Origin: Lachnospiraceae bacterium
Lineage (GTDB): Bacteria; Bacillota; Clostridia; Lachnospirales; Lachnospiraceae
Assembly (NCBI GenBank): GCA_017615545.1
Contig: JAFZZY010000056.1
Coordinates: 1 to 64,000, forward strand
Length of the DNA stretch: 64,000 nucleotides
Direction: 5' to 3'
In this document: positions 33,511 to 42,829 of the stretch, in pieces
How the letters are laid out: the number at the start of each line of letters is the position of its first letter
Numbering within the stretch: position 1 is the first letter of the stretch
The notes under the pieces: generated by a model
The model's database searches: none
Told to the model about the DNA's origin: nothing
Seen by the model: only the letters and a program-made list of their open reading frames with translations
Program-made: the position numbers and the translations under genes

Positions 33511-35616
33511 CTATACCTCAAACATCAGTTCCCCATAAGTCGGGAACGGCCAGATCCGACGATCGACCAGACGCTCGAGTTCATCTGCGGGGCGGCGCAG
33601 GGCCTCCATCGCAGGAACGACCTCCTCATAGTATTTGTGGGCTTTTTCTTTTGTGCCTTCCTGTGCGGCAGCGTCTTCCTCTGCCTGTGTCAGTTTCGCC
33701 AGCGCCACCTTCATGTCGGAAAGCAGGTCGGAAACCTGAAGCAACAACTCCGTCTGTACGGAAACATCCGCGTCCGCGCATGCGGCTGTCACTTCGTTGA
33801 TCGACGCGGCCAGGCCGGTCGTGTATTCGATCACCGCAGGGATGATCTGCTTCGACGCCATGTCCATCATGGTCAATGCTTCGATGTTGATCGCCTTGCA
33901 GTAAGCCTCGTACTGGATCTCCGCGCGGGATGCAAGTTCTGCACGTGTAAAGATGCCGAACTTCTCGAACAGCTGCGCGGACTTCTCGGTGGTGAGCGCC
34001 GGGATGGCGTCGATCATCGACTTGATGTTCGGCAGGCCGCGGCGGGCTGCTTCTGCGATCCACTCTTCGGAGTAGCCGTTTCCGTTGAAGATGATGCGCT
34101 GATGATCGGTCATATACTCTTTGATCAGATCATGCAGGGCCATCTCGAAGTTATCCGCCTTCTCCAAAACGTCTGCGGCCTCGCAGAACGCCTCGGCAAC
34201 GATGGCGTTGAGTACGGTGTTCGGCTCGCCGACAGAGTCACGGGAACCCACCATACGGAATTCGAATTTATTACCGGTAAATGCAAACGGTGAAGTACGG
34301 TTGCGGTCGGTCGCATCCTTCTGCAGTGCAGGCAGAGACGAAACGCCGGTCTCCAGAACGCCGCCGACTTTGGACTTCGTTGCGCTTCCGGTGCTGATCA
34401 GCTGCTCGACCACGTCCTCCAGCTGCTCTCCGAGAAATACGGAGATGATGCAAGGTGGAGCCTCGTGACCGCCGAGACGATGATCATTGCCCACGTCGGC
34501 TGCAGACTCGCGAAGCAGATCCGCGTGGGTATCGACTGCCTTCAGGATGCACGCCAGAACCAGCAGGAACTGGATGTTGTCATGCGGAAGCTTACCGGGA
34601 TCGAGCATGTTGATGCCGTCGTCCGTGCAGAGCGACCAGTTGTTGTGCTTACCGGAACCGGAGATGCCGGCGAACGGCTTCTCGCTGAGCAAACAGGACA
34701 GACCTCTGCGGTTTGCGACCTTCTTCATGGTCTCCATAATAAGCTGGTTGTGGTCGACCGCGATGTTCGCCGGCGCGTAGATGGGCGCCAGTTCGTGCTG
34801 CGCAGGTGCAACCTCGTTATGCTGGGTCTTTGCAGATACGCCCAGCTTCCACAGTTCGGTGTTCAGCTCCTGCATGAAGCCGCCTACGCGCTCGCGGATC
34901 TGGCCGAAATAGTGGTCTTCTACATCGTGTGCCTTCGGCGGAACGGCGCCGAACAGCGTGCGTCCCGTGAAGATCAGGTCATCTCTCTTCAGCCACTTCT
35001 CACGGTCGATCAGGAAGTACTCCTGCTCGGGGCCGACCATCGGCGTAACCTTCTTCGAAGTGGTGTTTCCGAACAGACGCAGGATACGCAGCGCCTGTGT
35101 ATTCAACGCTTCCATGGAGCGAAGCAGCGGCGTCTTCTGGTCCAGCGCCTCGCCGGTGTAGGAACAGAATGCCGTCGGGATGCAGAGCAGTGTGCCCGTT
35201 GCGTCCTGCTTCAGGAACGCGGGGGACGTGCAGTCCCAAGTCGTGTAGCCGCGGGCCTCGAAGGTCGCGCGCAAGCCGCCCGAAGGGAAGGACGAAGCAT
35301 CCGGCTCGCCCTTAATGAGCTCCTTACCGGAAAATTCCATCAACGTCTTTCCGGAGGGACCAGGCGCCGAAACGAAGGAGTCATGTTTCTCCGCCGTCGT
35401 TCCGGTCAAAGGCTGGAACCAGTGCGTATAGTGCGTTGCGCCCCTCTCGATGGCCCAGTCCTTCATGGCATTGGCCACGACTTCCGCGATCATCGGGTCC
35501 AGGGTCTTTCCCTCGTCGATGGTCTTACGCAGCTCCGCGTAGACCTTCTTCGGGAGACGCTCACGCATTACGGCATCATTGAATACATTCTGTCCAAAGA
35601 TCTCTGCAATACTCAT
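33511..35616 (-). CDS. glnN: Type III glutamine synthetase
   Basis: Makes glutamine from glutamate and ammonia with ATP. At 701 residues it matches the long GSIII class rather than GSI (about 450). Marks include the GSIII N-terminal region ([16 protein letters not shown]), the catalytic core with [10 protein letters not shown] and [14 protein letters not shown], and [16 protein letters not shown]. It is the main or only visible ammonia-assimilation gene in the window and sits within an envelope gene run. I see no regulator of nitrogen metabolism next to it. Confidence 0.97.
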   Translation of the reverse strand: MSIAEIFGQNVFNDAVMRERLPKKVYAELRKTIDEGKTLDPMIAEVVANAMKDWAIERGATHYTHWFQPLTGTTAEKHDSFVSAPGPSGKTLMEFSGKELIKGEPDASSFPSGGLRATFEARGYTTWDCTSPAFLKQDATGTLLCIPTAFCSYTGEALDQKTPLLRSMEALNTQALRILRLFGNTTSKKVTPMVGPEQEYFLIDREKWLKRDDLIFTGRTLFGAVPPKAHDVEDHYFGQIRERVGGFMQELNTELWKLGVSAKTQHNEVAPAQHELAPIYAPANIAVDHNQLIMETMKKVANRRGLSCLLSEKPFAGISGSGKHNNWSLCTDDGINMLDPGKLPHDNIQFLLVLACILKAVDTHADLLRESAADVGNDHRLGGHEAPPCIISVFLGEQLEDVVEQLISTGSATKSKVGGVLETGVSSLPALQKDATDRNRTSPFAFTGNKFEFRMVGSRDSVGEPNTVLNAIVAEAFCEAADVLEKADNFEMALHDLIKEYMTDHQRIIFNGNGYSEEWIAEAARRGLPNIKSMIDAIPALTTEKSAQLFEKFGIFTRAELASRAEIQYEAYCKAINIEALTMMDMASKQIIPAVIEYTTGLAASINEVTAACADADVSVQTELLLQVSDLLSDMKVALAKLTQAEEDAAAQEGTKEKAHKYYEEVVPAMEALRRPADELERLVDRRIWPFPTYGELMFEV

Positions 35617-35660
35617 CTTATCTCCATTTCCGCCTCTTTTTTAAACTGTCGGCATCAGTT

Positions 35661-36512
35661 TTAATAATTCTCGCATACCGCCTGTACGACAAAGCGGACT
35701 TCTGTGTCCTCCGTACAGGTGTACAACGTAAGGATATGATCGGTGGTCTTTACCTCGACGTCGGTCTTATAGATGGACCGTTCGAGCGCCAGGTCGATCA
35801 GCTCTTTCTTTGAAGTCTCGGTCGGGAAATGCGGGCTGAAGATCACATCCACGTAGTACTGGTCGTACACGGAGAAGATCTTATACCGGTAACTTCCCTC
35901 CGGTGTCATGATGTAAACGTAGGGGTTGGCTTCCCAAAACTCCTGCGCCCTATATCGGTCGAGCGTACCGAACATCTTTTTATCTTTTTGGTTATGGGCG
36001 CAGATCGTGGAGTTGAACTCTGAAAAATCCGGCGCCTGACGGCAGTCCAGGAACGGGCATCCCGAAATGGACTCCTTCTCGTAATAATCATACCGCAGAT
36101 AGTGCGAATTGTCATCCCCCTGTACGATCGGGTAGTCTACCTCGGTCCCGGGAATGACGATATATCCGACGTAGTTTTCGTTCATTATCTTCAGGAAGTC
36201 GTGATCCACTCCGTTGGAGTCGGGCGGCAGGATGTCCTCCCGCTCTTTCTTCGTCTCCTCCGGCGTGCCGCTCTGTTCCGGCGTTACCTCTTTCGTTCCT
36301 CCGGCCGGCGTTTCGTCCGGATCGGCCGACGAGCTAAGCTGCGCCTGATGCCGAAGGTCCTCATAGCCCCGATTATTCTTCCAGTATGTATAACCGATGT
36401 GTCCCAGTTTCAAAACGGCCACGACAAACACGCACAAAAAGAACCAAAACAGGATCCTGCGTGCGACCTCTCGCTTTGTTGTCTTTTCACCGGGAATTTT
36501 CTCTTTCTTCAT
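35661..36512 (-). CDS. Class B sortase
   Basis: A 283-residue transpeptidase with one N-terminal membrane anchor (about 17-38) and a polar Pro/Glu-rich spacer. The catalytic domain has His in ICAHNQ, the active Cys in LTLYTCT and the Arg in EVRFVVQA. The sequence YVGYIVIPGTEVDYPIVQGDD is typical of the SrtB group. Sortase B enzymes attach specific surface proteins, often for haem or iron uptake, or pilins. No substrate with an obvious sorting signal is visible in the window. It lies between the D-Ala-D-Ala ligase and glutamine synthetase genes. Confidence 0.94.
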   Translation of the reverse strand: MKKEKIPGEKTTKREVARRILFWFFLCVFVVAVLKLGHIGYTYWKNNRGYEDLRHQAQLSSSADPDETPAGGTKEVTPEQSGTPEETKKEREDILPPDSNGVDHDFLKIMNENYVGYIVIPGTEVDYPIVQGDDNSHYLRYDYYEKESISGCPFLDCRQAPDFSEFNSTICAHNQKDKKMFGTLDRYRAQEFWEANPYVYIMTPEGSYRYKIFSVYDQYYVDVIFSPHFPTETSKKELIDLALERSIYKTDVEVKTTDHILTLYTCTEDTEVRFVVQAVCENY

Positions 36513-36527
36513 AGTGTCCTCGAATGA

Positions 36528-37742
36528 TCAATGTTTATTTCTCGGAAGAGACGCGTGCGCCAGAAGGTTGGAGTCAAACGAGAAGGTGATGTTTGCGCGT
36601 TCCCTCTCACGTTTGAGCGCCAGCTCGATCAGGCGTACCAGCATCTTCGAATAGGGAAGGCCGACCGCCTCCCACAGGTAGAACGCCAGCGAGCCCGGGA
36701 TCGTATTGATCTCGTTGACATACAACGCGTCGGTGTCCTTATCGATCATAAAATCGATACGGGCCACGCCGTTGCAGCCCAGCGTCTGGAACGTTTTTAC
36801 AGCCAATGTACGGATCTCTTCGCGACGTTCCGCCGAGATCTCTGCCGGGATCTTACGGGACAGGCTGGCCATGCCCTCACTGCCCTTCGCGCCGCCACCC
36901 TTAACGGGAGCGCCCTTCACGCCGTTCTTGCCGCTATTGCCCATGTATTTATCCTGGTAGCTCAGGATCTCGTCCTGCGCGATCGGCTCCTCACACTCGG
37001 ATGCATCGGCCGACTCGTAGTCTCCGATCACGGAACAGTTGACTTCTTTCAGACTGGTGATCGCATGCTCCACCAAAACGCGGATCGCGAAACCAAACGC
37101 GTACTCCAGCGCACTCTCCAACGCTGCGCGGTCACGCGCCACGCGGATGCCGACACTCGAACCGAGGTTGTTCGGCTTTACGATGACCGGATAACCGATC
37201 TTCTGCTCGATCGTGTTCATCAGCGCCTCCGGATCCTGACGATACTCGGAGATGTACGGGCACAGAGCCGGAAGCACGGAGATGCCCGCCTCCCGAAGCA
37301 CTGCCTTCTGTGCGAATTTATCCATGCCGATCGCGGAAGAAAAAACGTCGCAGCCGACATAGGGCAGGCCCAGGGTCTGCAGGTAGCCCTGCAGGGTGCC
37401 GTCCTCGACGTTCGTTCCGTGCACGCACGGGAACGCGACATCGATGACCTGGTTGTAATCCTTCTTAAACGCGCGGGAACGGATCTGACGCAGATAGGTG
37501 CGTCCCTCCTCGCGCACGATGGTGATCTGGATGCTCTTATCGAGGAGCGCCGGGATGTTCCGGTAGGCCTCGATATCGCCGATACTTTCACCGACGAACA
37601 TGCGGCTGTCCTTCGTGATATAAATGGGGATGATCTCGTAACGCTCATCCTCAAATGCATAATAGGCCTGCAGCGCGGTGATCACGGATACTTCGTGCTC
37701 AACGCTGGGGCCGCCGAAAAACAATCCAACCTGTATCTTCAT
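36528..37742 (-). CDS. ddl: D-alanine--D-alanine ligase
   Basis: Joins two D-Ala residues with ATP for peptidoglycan precursors. The 404-residue protein has the ATP-grasp pattern: GGPSVEHEVSVITA at the N-terminus, PCVHGTNVEDGTLQGYLQTLGLPYVG, KPNNLGSSVGI, and the metal-binding VNEINTIPGSLAFYLWE. It is longer than typical Ddl enzymes because of a Gly/Lys-rich insertion (about 270-292, KYMGNSGKNGVKGAP region) in the loop near the active site. It lies directly downstream of the MurF-like gene that would use its product. Confidence 0.95.
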   Translation of the reverse strand: MKIQVGLFFGGPSVEHEVSVITALQAYYAFEDERYEIIPIYITKDSRMFVGESIGDIEAYRNIPALLDKSIQITIVREEGRTYLRQIRSRAFKKDYNQVIDVAFPCVHGTNVEDGTLQGYLQTLGLPYVGCDVFSSAIGMDKFAQKAVLREAGISVLPALCPYISEYRQDPEALMNTIEQKIGYPVIVKPNNLGSSVGIRVARDRAALESALEYAFGFAIRVLVEHAITSLKEVNCSVIGDYESADASECEEPIAQDEILSYQDKYMGNSGKNGVKGAPVKGGGAKGSEGMASLSRKIPAEISAERREEIRTLAVKTFQTLGCNGVARIDFMIDKDTDALYVNEINTIPGSLAFYLWEAVGLPYSKMLVRLIELALKRERERANITFSFDSNLLAHASLPRNKH

Positions 37743-37760
37743 TTTGGTGTACTTCCTTTA

Positions 37761-39344
37761 TCAATAGTTGTCCGGGAGGTCATTTTCCAGGAGAATGATC
37801 TTCTGCGCGTCGGTCTTGATGCCGTCCGCGATGGAAAGTCCCTCCTGCAGGTCGCCTGCCACGAACAGTTTATCCTTCGGAAAATCGGTGTCGCAGACGC
37901 CGGCATAGATCGGCTCGGTCTGCCGCTTTCCGATGAGGATGATGACATCCGCTTTTTCTGCCGCCTGGCGGCCGAAAATGCGGTTCAGTTCTTCCTGTTT
38001 CTCCCCCAGTTCCACCATACCCGGTGTGATGAGGATCTTCATTCCGTCGAACATCGCGAGCGTATCCAGCGCCGCCTTCGCTCCGACGGGGTTCGAGTTG
38101 TACGCGTCATCGATGAGGATGCCGCGGCCGGTCTGCTTCATCTGCAGGCGATGCGCCACGCTCTCCACATGTTTGACCTGGGCCGCCATGTGCTGCCTGG
38201 GCACGCCGAAGGTGTCCGCCACAGCCAGGGCTCCCGCCAGATTGAGCACATTGTGCGTGCCGATGACCTGTGCGGTGAAATGTACGGTCTCCCCATCGGG
38301 AAATGTCATATCGAACTCGCTGCCCCGTGCCGTGCAGCACAGGTTCTGCGGGCGATACGTCGCTTCCTCGCAGGTCAGGCCGTAGGAAATGATCTTCCGT
38401 CCGGTCTTCGGCGCCTGCTCGCGCAGGATCGGATCGTCGAAATTCACGAACAGGGTGCCGTCCTGAGGCAGGGCGTCCGCCAACTCGAATTTCGTATGGA
38501 TGATGTTCTCCATGGAGCCGAAGGTCTCCAGATGCTGAGGGCCGATCGAGGTCAGGATGCCGTACGTGGGCTTCGCGATGTCGCAAACGGCTTTGATCTC
38601 GCCGACGCGGCGCGCGCCCATCTCACAGACAAACACCTCGTGCAGGGGCTTCAGGTCCCGGCGCACGGCGATGGTCACGCCCAGCTCGGTATTGAAGTTT
38701 CCCGGGGTCATGTAAACATTGCGGTCCGCCGCCAGAAGCTTCGTCACGAAATGTTTCATACTGGTCTTGCCGTAGCTTCCGGTGATGCCGATGGTCGTCA
38801 GCGCCGGCATCTCGGCTACGATCTGCTTCGCCTCGTTGATGAATTTGCGGTTGATCCGCTTCTCCATCGGACGGTTGATCACATTGGCCGCGATGATGAC
38901 GAAGGGTGTCATCAGCAGACAGCAGAAGGTCGGGAAGAAGAAATCCCGGCCCGTGCCTCCGACGATCTGCACGATCTGCCATGCCAGGAAGATCGCGTAG
39001 ATGATGAACACGGTGATCATCATGCGCTTCACTCGTTTTGTGACGGCGAAATCTTTCTTCGCCATGCCTTTGCGGGGGCGGTTTCCGGAAAATGTCAGCC
39101 ACAGCAGAAGCGCGGCCGGCGCAACGCCGTACCAGTGCGTGCCGAACAGGGCCAGCAGGGGTATGGACAGGATCACGCCCATGGAACGTCCCAAAAGGCT
39201 GTTATAGTTATGTTTCATCCAGCGCAACTGCTCGTCAGCCGCGTAGGAATTCAACTGAAACATATGCATATAATACAGCATCAGCCCGATAAATGCAAGA
39301 GTGCTTATCGCTGTTATGACGCCCTGATATATAACAGTTATCAT
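37761..39344 (-). CDS. Membrane-tethered Mur ligase, MurF-like
   Basis: A 527-residue protein. The first 160 residues carry four hydrophobic segments (about 5-25, 50-80, 108-130, 132-155) in place of the usual MurF N-terminal substrate-binding domain. The rest is a Mur ligase central and C-terminal domain: P-loop GITGSYGKTS (Lys193), TPGNFNTELGVTIA, EMGARRVGEIK, GTHNVLNLAGALAVA and DDAYNSNPVGAKAAL. The last motif is the MurF type. With the D-Ala-D-Ala ligase gene next to it, addition of D-Ala-D-Ala to UDP-MurNAc-tripeptide is likely. Whether it replaces or supplements a normal soluble MurF is unknown. Confidence 0.88.
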   Translation of the reverse strand: MITVIYQGVITAISTLAFIGLMLYYMHMFQLNSYAADEQLRWMKHNYNSLLGRSMGVILSIPLLALFGTHWYGVAPAALLLWLTFSGNRPRKGMAKKDFAVTKRVKRMMITVFIIYAIFLAWQIVQIVGGTGRDFFFPTFCCLLMTPFVIIAANVINRPMEKRINRKFINEAKQIVAEMPALTTIGITGSYGKTSMKHFVTKLLAADRNVYMTPGNFNTELGVTIAVRRDLKPLHEVFVCEMGARRVGEIKAVCDIAKPTYGILTSIGPQHLETFGSMENIIHTKFELADALPQDGTLFVNFDDPILREQAPKTGRKIISYGLTCEEATYRPQNLCCTARGSEFDMTFPDGETVHFTAQVIGTHNVLNLAGALAVADTFGVPRQHMAAQVKHVESVAHRLQMKQTGRGILIDDAYNSNPVGAKAALDTLAMFDGMKILITPGMVELGEKQEELNRIFGRQAAEKADVIILIGKRQTEPIYAGVCDTDFPKDKLFVAGDLQEGLSIADGIKTDAQKIILLENDLPDNY

Positions 39345-39379
39345 GGTTTCAAGCTCCTTTGCGACGGTCGTTCACACCG

Positions 39380-40162
39380 TCACTCGTTCAAAAATGCGTC
39401 CATGGCTCCGAGGACGAGCCCCGGCGAGTCAATGTAGGAAAAATGCCCTCCGGGCACGGTCACGATGTCGCTGTCCGCGATCAGTTCCTTCATGCGGTGC
39501 GCGTCGGAGATCGGCGTCGTCGTGTCGTTTTCGCCCCAGATGAGCAGGGTCGGCTGGGTGATGGTCGAAAGCTCCTTCTGCAGGTCTTCATTGACCACGC
39601 GGACCAGCGTTCCGCGCATGACGGGCGATGCGGCGTTGTAGTCCGCGGAGCCCCTGCGTTTGCGCATGTGGTCCATGTAATCCGGGTAGAGGAACTTCAT
39701 GACCGGACATTTGAAGATGAACTTCGCCATTTTGTATGTAGCGGTCTTATAGCGCGCCTTCAGCTTTTTCTTCGGCTTGATGCCCGCGGAGTCCATCAGG
39801 ATGATCTTCGTGAAACGGACCGGCGAAGCACCCTCCGCGCCAGCTTTTTGGCGGGCAATGAGTTTCGCGATCACGCGGCCTCCGAAGGAGTGGCCGATGA
39901 GCGCGGTCTCGGTGAGCTCCATCTGTTTCAGGAACTCCGTCACCACGTCGGTGTAGTCGTCCACGCACCACGCTTCGGGCGGCTCGTCGCTCTTACCCAT
40001 CCCCGGGAAGTCCAGGGCGTACACCGTGTGCGACTGCGAAAGCCGCGCGATCACGCCCGGATACATATCAAGGGAAGCCCCCCAGCCATGCAATAGGCAA
40101 ACGGGGCTCCCCTGTCCGGTGACGGTATAATTGATCTTCAGATCCTTTATATGTGTTTCCAC
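39380..40162 (-). CDS. Alpha/beta hydrolase
   Basis: A 260-residue soluble enzyme with the alpha/beta hydrolase fold: oxyanion LLHGWGAS, nucleophile Ser in GHSFGG, catalytic Asp in LIWGENDTTTP, and catalytic His in VPGGHFSYID. The substrate is unknown; ester or lipid hydrolysis is possible given the cardiolipin synthase gene beside it. It starts with GTG after AAGGAG and lies 12 bases past the cardiolipin synthase gene. Confidence 0.9.
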   Translation of the reverse strand: METHIKDLKINYTVTGQGSPVCLLHGWGASLDMYPGVIARLSQSHTVYALDFPGMGKSDEPPEAWCVDDYTDVVTEFLKQMELTETALIGHSFGGRVIAKLIARQKAGAEGASPVRFTKIILMDSAGIKPKKKLKARYKTATYKMAKFIFKCPVMKFLYPDYMDHMRKRRGSADYNAASPVMRGTLVRVVNEDLQKELSTITQPTLLIWGENDTTTPISDAHRMKELIADSDIVTVPGGHFSYIDSPGLVLGAMDAFLNE

Positions 40163-40174
40163 AGTATCTCCTTA

Positions 40175-41707
40175 CTAAAACATTGGTGCTAATAAGCGTA
40201 GCACACTTTGTTTGAAATTCTTGTATCCCGTGTGCTTCTTCGCCAGATCCAGCGTGATCTCTTCGCAGATCGGGAACATGTTTTCGAAGTCCTGACGGAT
40301 GTCCTTGATCGCCTGGCATCGATAGAGGTAGGTCGCGCACTCGAAGTGCAGGTACAGGCTCCGGAAGTCCATGTTGATGGTCCCGACGACCGCGATCTCA
40401 TCATCGCACAGGTACTGTTTCGCGTGGATGAAACCGGGCGTGTACTGATATATGCGTACGCCCGCATGAATCAGGCGTTCATAGTAAGACTGCGTCAGCA
40501 GGAAGATACTATTCTTATCCGGAATGCCCGGGGTGATGATGCGAACGTCCACGCCGCGCTTCGCCGCCATGCACAGTTCCCGGTTCATTTCCTCGCTGAT
40601 GATCAGGTACGGCGTCGTAATGTATACATGATGCTTCGCCGTCTTGATGATGTTCATGTAAACATTTTCCCCGAGAGGCTCGTGGTCGATCGGCGTGTCG
40701 GAGTACGGCTGCACGTAGGTGTCCTTCTCCTTCGCTTCATAAGCGTACGGCACCAGGTAGTGCGCCACGGACAGGTCCGTCTTCTTGATGAAATTCCACA
40801 TTTCGAGGAACATCAGCGTGTGGTTGCGGACCGCATCGCCCTCCAGGCGGATACCGCTGTCCTTCCAGTGTCCGTACGGCGAGTCGAGATTGAAGTATTC
40901 GTCCGCCAGATTAAAGCCGCCGGAGAAACTGATCTCGTTATCGATGACCATGATCTTACGGTGGTCACGATGGTTCATAAATACGTAGATAAACGGAATG
41001 AACGGATTGAAGATACGACACTGGATGCCGTAGCGGTTCATTCGTTTCGCGAAGTCCTTATCGATGAACTTCAGGCTTCCGAAATCGTCGTAGATCATAC
41101 GGACTTCGACGCCCTGCTTCACCTTGTTGATCAGGATCTCCTCGATCGTCTTCCAGACTTTCGCATTCTGGATGACGAAGTACTCCAGGAAAATGAATTT
41201 CTTAGCGCCTCGAAGCGCCGCAAACATATCCTCCAGGACTTCCTCCGCCGGCGAGTAGAACTTGACGTCGGTGTTCTGGTAGGAAGGATATGCGCCGTAT
41301 TGGTCAATGTAATTCATCTGCCGGTGGACGTATCCGGTCTGGTCGTCCTCCGGTGGCAGGCAGCTTTCGTATTCAGCCAGATGGTTGAGGTACTCTCCCT
41401 CCACCTTGATATAGTGTTTTTTCGTCTTTCGGTTGATACTGGTACGGCCAAACATCGCAAACAAACTAAGCCCGAATACGGGGACCGCCAAAATGACGAA
41501 CACCCATACCAGACGGTAAGCGATATTATCCCATTTTACCGTGATCCGCAGAGCGATCAAAATAGCCAGTATGTCCAGCAGCAACGAAAAATAGAAATAG
41601 TTGCCTGCCAGAAGACCCGTCGCCCAGATCATAAGCAGAATCTGCAGCAACAAACTGAAACTGGTGTAAAACGCCCTACCGAAAATGACCTTCAGTACTT
41701 TTTTCAT
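40175..41707 (-). CDS. cls: Cardiolipin synthase
   Basis: A 510-residue membrane enzyme that joins two phosphatidylglycerol molecules. Two membrane helices occupy about residues 10-62. Two HKD phospholipase D motifs follow: HRDHRKIMVIDNEISFSGGFN and HAKQYLCDDEIAVVGTINMD. The start at 41707 was preferred since AAAGGA precedes it, though the spacing is long; a GTG 19 codons upstream is possible. It is the first gene of the run that includes hydrolase, MurF-like ligase, Ddl and sortase. Confidence 0.93.
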   Translation of the reverse strand: MKKVLKVIFGRAFYTSFSLLLQILLMIWATGLLAGNYFYFSLLLDILAILIALRITVKWDNIAYRLVWVFVILAVPVFGLSLFAMFGRTSINRKTKKHYIKVEGEYLNHLAEYESCLPPEDDQTGYVHRQMNYIDQYGAYPSYQNTDVKFYSPAEEVLEDMFAALRGAKKFIFLEYFVIQNAKVWKTIEEILINKVKQGVEVRMIYDDFGSLKFIDKDFAKRMNRYGIQCRIFNPFIPFIYVFMNHRDHRKIMVIDNEISFSGGFNLADEYFNLDSPYGHWKDSGIRLEGDAVRNHTLMFLEMWNFIKKTDLSVAHYLVPYAYEAKEKDTYVQPYSDTPIDHEPLGENVYMNIIKTAKHHVYITTPYLIISEEMNRELCMAAKRGVDVRIITPGIPDKNSIFLLTQSYYERLIHAGVRIYQYTPGFIHAKQYLCDDEIAVVGTINMDFRSLYLHFECATYLYRCQAIKDIRQDFENMFPICEEITLDLAKKHTGYKNFKQSVLRLLAPMF

Positions 41708-41812
41708 GGCCTGACCAAAATCCTTTCGGGGCTTGTAGATCCATGCCCCCTTAGCGCACACCACGCCAGTCTTATTCTATCAAAAAATCGGGAAAATGGC
41801 AAGCATACGACA

Positions 41813-42406
41813 TCAAAACCAGCCAAGGTCGCGATAGATCTTCGCAGCGCCCGGCATTCCGAACATATATGCAGCGATATCGTTGTATGCGATGTCGATC
41901 AAAATGATCACTCCCAGGGTTACGATGATGCGGGAAAATGCTTTCTCTCCGAGCTTCGACTGAAGGCGATGAAGGCACGGGATGATCACGTAAAATAGCA
42001 AGAGTCCGGACAGTGCGAATGTCAGGACCGAGCGTAGGCAGATGTATCCGTTTATGTTTCCGAAATTCAATTTTTCGTTCGTGTAATCCCAGCCCCAGTG
42101 GCCTCCATTGACCCGATCCAGAATAAAGCCGGCCGCGTATTCGAGGGCGCCGCAGATCGCGCCGCACAGGATGGCTACCAGCCACGGTTTTTTCGTAAGC
42201 TTCCGGCACATGAAGTACATGAGCAGGCCGCCCAGGCAGTAGATGTCGATCCACGGACCGAAGCAGGAGCCCCGCTTCACGATCCGCCCGTCGTTGTATA
42301 AGTAAAAAAGAGTTTCGTAGACCCAGCCGAAGATGCCGGCACATACGATGATGCCCATCAATAAAACTCCGAGGCGCATGGTCTTGTTTTCTGTCTTTTG
42401 TTTCAT
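41813..42406 (-). CDS. CmpB-family putative membrane transporter component
   Basis: A 197-residue protein with five predicted membrane helices and the CmpB/ABC-type IV pattern (GWVYETLFYLYNDGRIVKRG, GPWIDIYCLGGLLMY, EYAAGFILDRVNGGHWGWDY). Proteins of this family are widespread in Clostridia, and their function is not established. AAAGGA lies eight bases before the chosen ATG at 42406. It stands alone on the minus strand, divergent from the TSCPD gene. Confidence 0.85.
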   Translation of the reverse strand: MKQKTENKTMRLGVLLMGIIVCAGIFGWVYETLFYLYNDGRIVKRGSCFGPWIDIYCLGGLLMYFMCRKLTKKPWLVAILCGAICGALEYAAGFILDRVNGGHWGWDYTNEKLNFGNINGYICLRSVLTFALSGLLLFYVIIPCLHRLQSKLGEKAFSRIIVTLGVIILIDIAYNDIAAYMFGMPGAAKIYRDLGWF

Positions 42407-42461
42407 TTCAGTTCCTTTCAAAACAAATCGGGAAGGCTTGCATTTCCCGCGTTCGCACCTA

Positions 42462-42490
42462 TGGATTTTTGTGGATTTCTGTGCTATCAT
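42462..42490 (+). promoter_or_regulatory. Candidate promoter of the TSCPD/murG unit
   Basis: Weak -35 TGGATT, 17-base spacer, TATCAT with an extended -10 (TGC). Confidence 0.42.
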
Positions 42491-42541
42491 GAAGGCACCG
42501 GGGCACGCGTTGTGTCCCGATCATTCACTGGGAGGTACGAT

Positions 42542-42808
42542 ATGTATACCTATACTACCAAAGGAACCTGTTCCCGTCAAATACTATTTGATATCGTCGA
42601 TGGCAAGGTGACGAACGTTCAGTTTGTCGGCGGTTGCCACGGAAACACCCAGGGCGTTGCTGCCCTCGTGGAAGGCATGGATGCGGAGGAGGTCATCCGC
42701 CGCCTGCAGAAGATCGACTGCAAGGGTCGCGGCACTTCCTGCCCGGATCAGCTCGCGCGCGCCGTGCGCCAGGTCCTGCAGAAGCAGCAGGCTTCCGAAG
42801 AAGCATAA
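42542..42808 (+). CDS. TSCPD domain protein
   Basis: An 88-residue protein made almost wholly of one TSCPD domain, with the name-giving motif GTSCPDQLARAV and an upstream conserved Cys-His (GGCHGNTQGVAALVEG). The same domain occurs at the C-terminus of class II ribonucleotide reductases. Stand-alone copies like this (TIGR03905 type) are common in Clostridia and of unknown function; the cysteines may bind metal. GGGAGG precedes the ATG. It lies 21 bases before murG. Confidence 0.9.
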   Translation: MYTYTTKGTCSRQILFDIVDGKVTNVQFVGGCHGNTQGVAALVEGMDAEEVIRRLQKIDCKGRGTSCPDQLARAVRQVLQKQQASEEA

Positions 42809-42829
42809 TCCCATCCGGCGAGGTTCATC

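Noticed and set aside
36531..39437. A very long open frame (968 codons) on the plus strand opposite ddl and the MurF-like gene
   Set aside because: It lies wholly over two well-recognised minus-strand genes, its translation is low-complexity and matches no family, and it lacks a ribosome binding site. It comes from GC-rich codon bias on the other strand.
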